A DNA stretch of 6,707 bases, taken from the NCBI GenBank assembly GCA_051819765.1, contig JBNJGT010000067.1, positions 1 through 6,707 of the forward strand. The letters run 5' to 3'. Positions 1-4,953 of the stretch are shown one piece after another; the first letter of the stretch is position 1, and the number at the start of each line of letters is the position of its first letter. Made by a program: the position numbers and the translations under genes. The stretch comes from JBNJGT01 sp051819765. Lineage in GTDB: Archaea; Nanobdellota; Nanobdellia; Woesearchaeales; JACJVW01. Under the pieces are notes generated by a model that saw nothing but the letters and a program-made list of their open reading frames with translations, ran no database searches and was not told the origin of the DNA.

Positions 1-911
1 CCACTGGTGTTTGCTACTCTGATATCAATATAACGCAGATCTACAAGGGATGGAACTATACCTGTGAAGCGCAGGCTGATGATGGCGTTGATTTAAGCGA
101 TACGGTCAATTCAACCACAGTGGTTGTGGGAAACACTATCCCAGCCATTGCTCTGATTGAACCTGCACATAATGCAAATATATCCAATGGCTCAGACCTC
201 ACCAACCGGACCCCGCTCCTCAGGTGGAACAGCAGTGATATTGATGGAGATACATTGCGGTTTGAGATCAATATATCCTGCTATCCATCCTGCTCTGATG
301 ATGATCGAATCTATACCCTGAATGTGAGCAATTATACAAATGAGGGAATCAATTACTCCTGGTCTCTTATCCCTGAGCTTGAATACCTGTGGGATGGCAA
401 GTGGACGGTTGAGGAGTATTACTACACCTGGCAGGCACGAGCATTCGATGGTTCAGGGTACAGTGGCTGGTCTGACCCATATAACTTCAGTGTGGCATCA
501 CTTGTGCAGTTTGAATTGCAGCCGGATACCGTGAATTTCGGGGATGCTGACCTGTGGGAATCAATGGATACGTATACTGGCTATGCACCCATAGTGATCA
601 TAAACGATGGGAATGTGCACACCAACGTGAGCATGAAGACTACCCAGTACCTGTGGGATTCGGTTGCAGCAGGAACGCGCTACTTCCAGTTCAGGGTTGA
701 TGAGAATGAGACGGATTCATTCAACACAAGCATGTCTGTCATGTCGTGGACAAATGTTACACTCACCAATCTCTCAATCATACATTCTCTTGATTACCAT
801 GCTTCCTCAGATTCGGCTGAACTGCACTTCAATGTGACAGTCCCCCCTGCTGAGCCAAAGGGAGCAAAGCAGGCAAACTTCACCATAAGCGGGAGGGCAT
901 TATTCGAATGA
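1..911 (+). CDS. Secreted sequon-rich Ig/Fn3-like surface glycoprotein, 5'-truncated
   Basis: The reading frame is open from base 3 to the TGA at 909-911 (302 visible codons). The GTG at 120 is therefore not a real start, and the gene begins outside the window. Residues 1-43 look like the end of one Ig/Fn3-like module (WNYTCEAQADDG). Residues 44-166 form another, from a Pro-rich strand (LIEPAHNANISNG) through LLRWNSSDIDGD to YTWQARAFDGSG. Residues 168-302 form a distinct C-terminal beta domain (INDGN, YFQFRVDENET, DSAELHFNVTVP). I count 19 N-X-S/T sequons in 302 residues, which implies export and heavy N-glycosylation. C93 and C97 (CYPSC) could pair. There is no C-terminal membrane segment or sorting signal. 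The stop overlaps the next gene's start (ATGA), suggesting translational coupling. Function is unknown; a structural or adhesive surface role is inferred. Confidence 0.85.
   Translation, partial: TGVCYSDINITQIYKGWNYTCEAQADDGVDLSDTVNSTTVVVGNTIPAIALIEPAHNANISNGSDLTNRTPLLRWNSSDIDGDTLRFEINISCYPSCSDDDRIYTLNVSNYTNEGINYSWSLIPELEYLWDGKWTVEEYYYTWQARAFDGSGYSGWSDPYNFSVASLVQFELQPDTVNFGDADLWESMDTYTGYAPIVIINDGNVHTNVSMKTTQYLWDSVAAGTRYFQFRVDENETDSFNTSMSVMSWTNVTLTNLSIIHSLDYHASSDSAELHFNVTVPPAEPKGAKQANFTISGRALFE
892..896 (+). promoter_or_regulatory. Possible Shine-Dalgarno for the beta-sandwich gene
   Basis: GGAGG lies inside the end of the upstream coding region, 11 bases before the ATG at 908 and 14 before the one at 911. 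It complements the usual anti-SD core. The spacing is long, so coupling through the ATGA overlap may matter more. Confidence 0.35.
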
Positions 912-2107
912 TGCGAGAACAGTTACGGAACGTGTATCTTATTCTCCTACTTGCGATTCTCGTCTCTGGGGTGCATGGTTTAGGTGTCACTCCGGCTTCA
1001 AAGAACCTGAATTTCGAGCCTGGCCGTGAAGAAAAGCTGACACTTACCATCCTGAACAATGAGGGCCGCACTATCGATGCGCATGTCCATGTTGAAGGGC
1101 CATTGAAAGAGCATATCACCCTGGAGAAGGAATCTGTCTCATTCAGCAGCTCGGACGAAAAGAAATCAATATCCTATACAGTGAATCTTCCTGAATCATT
1201 TGGCGCTCCCGGAATCAAGAGCGCTGATGTGGTTGTCACTGAAACCATTGAAGAGGAAGAGGGAGAGATAGCCTTGCGACCCAATATGGAGGTCATCCAT
1301 AGTATCTTTTGTCATGTGCCGTATCCTGAGAGTTACGCTGAGGCACGGATTAAAGCCACCAATTCGCGGGAGGGATCGCCGGCACTGATCACCATCCCTG
1401 TATTCAATCTTGGAGAGGAACCACTCAATGAAGTGTGGGCAGCAATTACTGTTGCAAACCCTGCTGGAGAGACGGTACAGGAAATGGAGACCCAGCCAAA
1501 GCCACTCCAATCCAAAAAAGCAGGGGAGATAACTGTGGAGATACCGGTGGATGAGCTTACGCCGGGAACATACTATGTCAAATCTGTCCTGCACTACGAT
1601 GGAAAAACCATAGACCTCAAGACGAATTTCCTGGTCGAACGATTCCTGCTGAAGCTTCTGTCTATCATGGCGGATGAATACAATGAGGGAGGCATTGCCC
1701 GCATCAAAATGCTCATCGAAAACATCGGGAACATGAAACTTGAGGAGGTTGAATCGCGTATCACGGTGCGTGATGCTGAAGGGTCACTGGTGAATCGCAT
1801 CAAAGGCTATACCATCGATCTAGCGGGAGATGAAGCCAAGGAGACCTCTGCATACTGGGATACCAGCGATATAAACCTTGGGACCTATAATGGGAAGGTA
1901 GTCTTATCCTATGCACAGGAGAGCAGGGAACAAAACATCTCTATGGATCTTGGGAAAGAGAAGCTTGAGATCAACCTTGTCACCGGAAAGGTCATCTCAA
2001 CTGAGGAGCCGACAGAAGCAATACCCTGGCACTATGCAGCGATCCTTCTGGTCGTTGTGGCAGTGCTCATCGGTATCAGGATCTATGGGAAAGCCCGGAA
2101 GAGATAG
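908..2107 (+). CDS. Membrane-anchored extracellular beta-sandwich (CARDB/NEW3-like) protein, possible BatD analogue
   Basis: This 399-residue protein has an N-terminal signal peptide (hydrophobic LILLLAILVSGV at 11-22, likely cleavage near G24 before LGVTPAS). About 350 predicted extracellular residues follow, then one membrane segment at about 376-393 and a short basic tail (GKARKR). Three beta modules are visible: about 25-115 (VTPASKNLNFEPG start, as in PapD/NEW3-like folds), about 140-245 (PVFNLGEEPLNEV ... LTPGTYYVKSVLHYDG) and about 246-352 (IENIGNMKLEEV ... LGTYNGKVVLSY). The last two share the CARDB-like order. It has only one N-glycosylation sequon (N343), unlike its upstream partner. 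Start 908 overlaps the upstream TGA; an ATG also lies at 911, and a GGAGG sits at 892-896. Its last 25 bases overlap the converging VWA gene. The BatD-like role is inferred only from architecture and neighbours. Confidence 0.88.
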   Translation: MMREQLRNVYLILLLAILVSGVHGLGVTPASKNLNFEPGREEKLTLTILNNEGRTIDAHVHVEGPLKEHITLEKESVSFSSSDEKKSISYTVNLPESFGAPGIKSADVVVTETIEEEEGEIALRPNMEVIHSIFCHVPYPESYAEARIKATNSREGSPALITIPVFNLGEEPLNEVWAAITVANPAGETVQEMETQPKPLQSKKAGEITVEIPVDELTPGTYYVKSVLHYDGKTIDLKTNFLVERFLLKLLSIMADEYNEGGIARIKMLIENIGNMKLEEVESRITVRDAEGSLVNRIKGYTIDLAGDEAKETSAYWDTSDINLGTYNGKVVLSYAQESREQNISMDLGKEKLEINLVTGKVISTEEPTEAIPWHYAAILLVVVAVLIGIRIYGKARKR

Positions 2108-3012
2108 TTTGAAAAGTACCATTCGATGATAAGGACTATGATTGCCGCGATGAAGACATGGAAACCGAGTGATTTCTGGACAAGAACCTGTTCCTGTTCA
2201 AAGAATGACAACAAGGCCTGCCTGATTTGCTCCTGGCTTTGAGCCAAGGAATATTCTCCCTCACTTTCCTCTGAGATGAGTGAGAATATGTCAGTGTTGA
2301 TGACCGAATTCCCTTCCGCTTCCTCTGTTATTGGTGCTCCATGCTCTGTCCCGATACCCACCATATTGATAGTCAGTCCATTCTGGGATGCCTTATTCAC
2401 AGCCTCACGAAGTTCCCGTTCTGAGAAGATGTTTTCTTGTCCGTCAGTGAGAAGCACGAGGCTCTTCTTGTCTGTCTCAAAGACAACCTCTGAAAAACTG
2501 ATTGGAACGGCAAGGGAAGTCCCCCCTGTCTTTTGGATCTCAATTTTTCGGAGTGCGTCAATGAGCAAGGTCTTTTCAAAGGTGGGTTCATGCTGGAGAT
2601 AGGCGAGCGAGGTGAATGTTACCAGGCCTACCCGGGCCTGGATGGATTCATTTGAGAGAAAGTCCTCGATCGCATCCTTTGTTGCCTGAAACCGGGTGGG
2701 TTCTATATCATCGGCAAGCATGCTGCCTGAGGTATCAACTGCCAGAATGATCTCTTCGGGATAACCAGTTGCAGTATATTCCCATTGGACACCGGCAAAC
2801 GCGAGCACAAGAAGGCTCAAGAAGATGAGGCGAAGGAGGAGCAAGGGAATATCCTTTGCAAATTTCTTTCCTTGTAACCTGCTAATTGTCTCGAAATTGG
2901 CAAATTTCAGAGCGCGTCTCTTATGTCCCTTGAGGCTTACAAGATGGATGACAACGATTGTTGGAACTAGTATGAGCAGGTACAGGATTTCCGGCGTCTG
3001 GAATGCGAGCAT
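2083..3012 (-). CDS. BatA-like VWA-domain membrane protein
   Basis: This 309-residue protein begins with a BatA-type N-terminal region: membrane segment 1 at about 9-27, a basic loop (KGHKRRALKFANF), and segment 2 at about 55-74. The VWA domain has a complete MIDAS metal site: D93-x-S95-x-S97 (DTSGSM), T165 in TGGT, and LLTDG with D190. GIGTEHGAPI (219-228) and a later GEYSLAQS match the order typical of BatA proteins. A third membrane segment lies at about 284-300. The Lys/Arg-rich loop between segments 1 and 2 predicts a cytoplasmic loop, which places the VWA domain outside the cell. The length is near the usual 310-340. Its start shares one base with the DUF58 stop (TAATG), and AGAGGAA lies upstream at a loose distance. 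Likely role: metal-dependent binding of a surface or envelope partner, assembled with MoxR help; the partner is unknown. Confidence 0.93.
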   Translation of the reverse strand: MLAFQTPEILYLLILVPTIVVIHLVSLKGHKRRALKFANFETISRLQGKKFAKDIPLLLLRLIFLSLLVLAFAGVQWEYTATGYPEEIILAVDTSGSMLADDIEPTRFQATKDAIEDFLSNESIQARVGLVTFTSLAYLQHEPTFEKTLLIDALRKIEIQKTGGTSLAVPISFSEVVFETDKKSLVLLTDGQENIFSERELREAVNKASQNGLTINMVGIGTEHGAPITEEAEGNSVINTDIFSLISEESEGEYSLAQSQEQIRQALLSFFEQEQVLVQKSLGFHVFIAAIIVLIIEWYFSNYLFRAFP

Positions 3013-3881
3013 TATTCTTCAAGATTCCTCTTGGATAACAGCATAGGAATGACCTCGGCGATGGGTTCTTCGGTCGAGAGACTCCAGACCTCCTTTTCAA
3101 GGGTCCTAAAAAAAATGTTGAGCTTCTCCATCTTCTCCAGTGTCTTTTGCTTGTAGAGCTTCTTGATATTGCCAACGTTCACGTGGGTTGTCTCATCACT
3201 GTATGGGTCCTTGATGTTGAGGAACGGTACGCTATCCAGTTCCAGATCAGACCGGTCATATATGAACAAGCCGAGGAGATCGAACCTGTCGGAGACTGAA
3301 TAGAGATCATTGTAGAAATCTCCACCTATGAAATCTGAGATGACAACCAGCAGATGTGTTTCCTTGTACTGCTCAACAATCAGATTTATCGCATCTTTGA
3401 GGTCACACTGACCACCATACTTATCTGTGTCAAGCACTGTCTCCCTGATTGTCTCAAACTGTTCAACCCCTGAGACAAAGGGAGTATAGTGGATCACTTT
3501 GTCATTTGTCACAACAAGGGCTACCTGATCCCCATAATTCATGATCCCAAAGGCAATATTTATGATAAGCTCTATCGCATACTCAATCTTTCCCTTATCG
3601 CTGGTACCATAACACATGGATTCGCTGACATCAAGCAAGAGGACAATGTTTAGTGATATGTTCTCTGAGTAAACCCTGATAAGGGGCTCCTGGGCTCTCC
3701 CAGAGGCGATCCAATCTATGTTTCGCGCATCATCACCATCCTGATAGGGCCGGAAATGATCAAACTCGGCTCCGCTTTTCTGCTGGATACTCCGAGGACT
3801 CATGGATTGGTTGTAGAACTGACTCCGGGTGGAGAATTCAAGAGAATAAATTTTCGGTTCAGTATCAATCTTCAATCTCAT
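3012..3881 (-). CDS. DUF58 family protein, soluble MoxR partner
   Basis: This 289-residue protein carries the DUF58 signature at about 37-74: GAEFDHFRPYQDGDDARNIDW, then ASGR, then EPLIRVYSEN. A VWA-like fold follows, with a MIDAS-type DVSES (D84, S86, S88) at the end of a hydrophobic strand and ISDF (S182, D183). Unlike many longer DUF58 proteins it has no N-terminal membrane segments, so it should be cytoplasmic. It starts only two bases after the moxR stop, with no clear Shine-Dalgarno, and ends in a one-base overlap with the VWA gene, so translation is probably coupled across the operon. DUF58 proteins regularly sit between moxR and VWA genes; their biochemical role is poorly defined, and adaptor function between the ATPase and its VWA client is a common proposal. 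Confidence 0.93.
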   Translation of the reverse strand: MRLKIDTEPKIYSLEFSTRSQFYNQSMSPRSIQQKSGAEFDHFRPYQDGDDARNIDWIASGRAQEPLIRVYSENISLNIVLLLDVSESMCYGTSDKGKIEYAIELIINIAFGIMNYGDQVALVVTNDKVIHYTPFVSGVEQFETIRETVLDTDKYGGQCDLKDAINLIVEQYKETHLLVVISDFIGGDFYNDLYSVSDRFDLLGLFIYDRSDLELDSVPFLNIKDPYSDETTHVNVGNIKKLYKQKTLEKMEKLNIFFRTLEKEVWSLSTEEPIAEVIPMLLSKRNLEE

Positions 3882-3883
3882 TG

Positions 3884-4861
3884 TCAGTAAATGCTGATTT
3901 TCCTCAGAATATCCTGGACGATCATAGGGGCGGTGACCTGGTCCATCTTGGCCTTGAAATTCAGGTGGATACGGTGGGATAGCACATCAAAGAGGATGGT
4001 CTTTATATCCTGGGGAGTTATATAGTCACGCCCCTCAAGGATTGCTTCAGCACGGGCTGCAAGGAGGATATTGATACTTGCCCTTGGGGAGGCACCGATC
4101 TTTAGCAGGTGAGCATATTCAAGCTTGCTTTCGTAGGGATTCCGGGTAGCCCTGATAATGTTCAAGATATATTCCTTAAGTCTTGCTTCAACATGCACTT
4201 CAGAAAGAAGCTTTTGGATATGAAGGATATCTTCGGGCACCAGCACCTTCTGCAGATTATATTCGCTCATATCCTTATTGCTCAAGTTCTCTTCAAGTAT
4301 CTCGTATTCGGCTTCAAAACCGGGATACTCCATGTTCAGCTTGAACAAAAAACGGTCTAGCTGAGCTTCGGGAAGTGGAAAAGTACCGCCAGTCTCGATG
4401 GGGTTTTGTGTTGCAATAACGATGAAGGGACTCTCGAGCTTGTATGTCTCCTTTCCAATGGTTACCTGCCGTTCTGCCATAGCCTCCAATAAGGCGGACT
4501 GGACCTTCGGAGGCGCCCGGTTGATCTCATCGGAGAGGAGGAGGTTGCAAAAGATCGGGCCCTTCAGGATATCAAACCCTTTCTCTTTTTGGTAGGTCAC
4601 GGTACCTATGATATCTGAAGGCAGAAGATCTGTGGTGAACTGGACCCGTTTGAAGGAAAGTTCGCAGATTTCGGCTAATGTCCGCGTCAGCACAGTCTTG
4701 CCGAGTCCGGGGAGACCCTCCATAAGAATGTGGCCATTGCAGATCATCGCACGGAACGCAGCCTTGATTATGCTTCGCTGGCCCCGGATGACCTTCTCCA
4801 CCTCAAGCTGTGCATTTTCCAGTTTCTTATACGCTGCTTCAAACTTACCCTCAGAAGTCAT
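3884..4861 (-). CDS. moxR: MoxR-family AAA+ ATPase
   Basis: This 325-residue protein is a full-length MoxR ATPase. Walker A is EGLPGLGKT (48-56, K55), Walker B is LLLSDE (107-112) followed by INRAPPKVQSALLEAM, sensor 1 is ATQNP (150-154), the arginine-finger region is EAQLDRF (165-171), and sensor 2 is GASPR (256-260). The C-terminal helical lid (about 250-325) is intact. It should act in the cytoplasm as a ring ATPase that remodels or activates VWA-domain proteins, probably the two encoded downstream. The ATG at 4861 is preferred because a TATA box centred near 4885.5 predicts transcription starting at about this base, giving a leaderless mRNA, and no Shine-Dalgarno is visible. It is the first gene of a tightly packed operon and is transcribed divergently from the gene at 4954. 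Confidence 0.96.
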   Translation of the reverse strand: MTSEGKFEAAYKKLENAQLEVEKVIRGQRSIIKAAFRAMICNGHILMEGLPGLGKTVLTRTLAEICELSFKRVQFTTDLLPSDIIGTVTYQKEKGFDILKGPIFCNLLLSDEINRAPPKVQSALLEAMAERQVTIGKETYKLESPFIVIATQNPIETGGTFPLPEAQLDRFLFKLNMEYPGFEAEYEILEENLSNKDMSEYNLQKVLVPEDILHIQKLLSEVHVEARLKEYILNIIRATRNPYESKLEYAHLLKIGASPRASINILLAARAEAILEGRDYITPQDIKTILFDVLSHRIHLNFKAKMDQVTAPMIVQDILRKISIY

Positions 4862-4881
4862 GAAGTCTTCATGAGTAAGGC

Positions 4882-4889
4882 TATTTAAA
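4882..4889 (-). promoter_or_regulatory. Archaeal-type TATA box for the moxR operon
   Basis: The minus strand reads TTTAAATA here (CATATTTAAATAG in context). Its centre is about 25 bases before the moxR ATG, the normal TATA-to-start distance in archaea, so the transcript should begin at or next to the start codon. No Shine-Dalgarno is present, in agreement with a leaderless message. Confidence 0.6.
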
Positions 4890-4896
4890 TATGTTG

Positions 4897-4918
4897 TTTA
4901 CTATCTAATCATAGTAAA
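4897..4918. promoter_or_regulatory. Inverted repeat, candidate shared operator between divergent promoters
   Basis: Perfect 8-base arms TTTACTAT (4897-4904) and ATAGTAAA (4911-4918) flank a 6-base spacer CTAATC. The centre (4907.5) is about 22 bases from the centre of the minus-strand TATA box and 20 from that of the plus-strand box. It ends 5-7 bases from each, just outside the expected BRE positions. This is the geometry of a dimeric regulator site acting on both promoters; the regulator is unknown. Confidence 0.5.
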
Positions 4919-4923
4919 TTACC

Positions 4924-4931
4924 TTTATATA
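4924..4931 (+). promoter_or_regulatory. Archaeal-type TATA box for the coiled-coil/acidic-tail gene
   Basis: TTTATATA is a close match to the archaeal TATA consensus. Its centre (4927.5) is about 26 bases before the ATG at 4954, predicting a transcript that begins at the start codon. The only purine-rich stretch (AAAGGA, 4931-4936) is 17 bases from the ATG, too far for a normal ribosome binding site. Confidence 0.65.
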
Positions 4932-4953
4932 AAGGAATCCCTCAATATCTCCC

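Larger units (their letters stand above)
2083..4861 (-). other. MoxR-DUF58-VWA operon
   Basis: Three genes on one strand are separated by +2 and -1 bases, so they are almost certainly one transcript read from the promoter near 4885. The order (ATPase, DUF58, BatA-like VWA) is the classic core of Bat-type operons. BatB, the TPR protein BatC and the beta-domain protein BatD are absent here, and the operon ends head-on against a surface-protein gene. Confidence 0.9.

Noticed and set aside
120..122. GTG at 120 as the start of the first gene.
   Set aside because: The frame is open upstream to base 3 and continues the same Ig-like module with sequons. No ribosome binding site or signal peptide follows this GTG.
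1196..1594. Minus-strand frame of 132 codons inside the beta-sandwich gene.
   Set aside because: It is Cys/Trp/Arg-rich, has no family resemblance, and lies wholly within a well-supported signal-peptide and membrane-anchor protein.
2083..4861. Reading the MoxR-DUF58-VWA operon as a dedicated anti-invader conflict system.
   Set aside because: MoxR-VWA modules occur in some proposed conflict systems, but here there is no nuclease, protease or other effector and no mobile-element context. The Bat-type arrangement is the simpler fit.
4858..4872. Four-codon minus-strand frame (ATGAAGACTTCATGA) overlapping the moxR start, a possible upstream regulatory ORF.
   Set aside because: The TATA box predicts transcription beginning at about 4861, so this mini-frame would not be in the mRNA. 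It is short enough to be chance.
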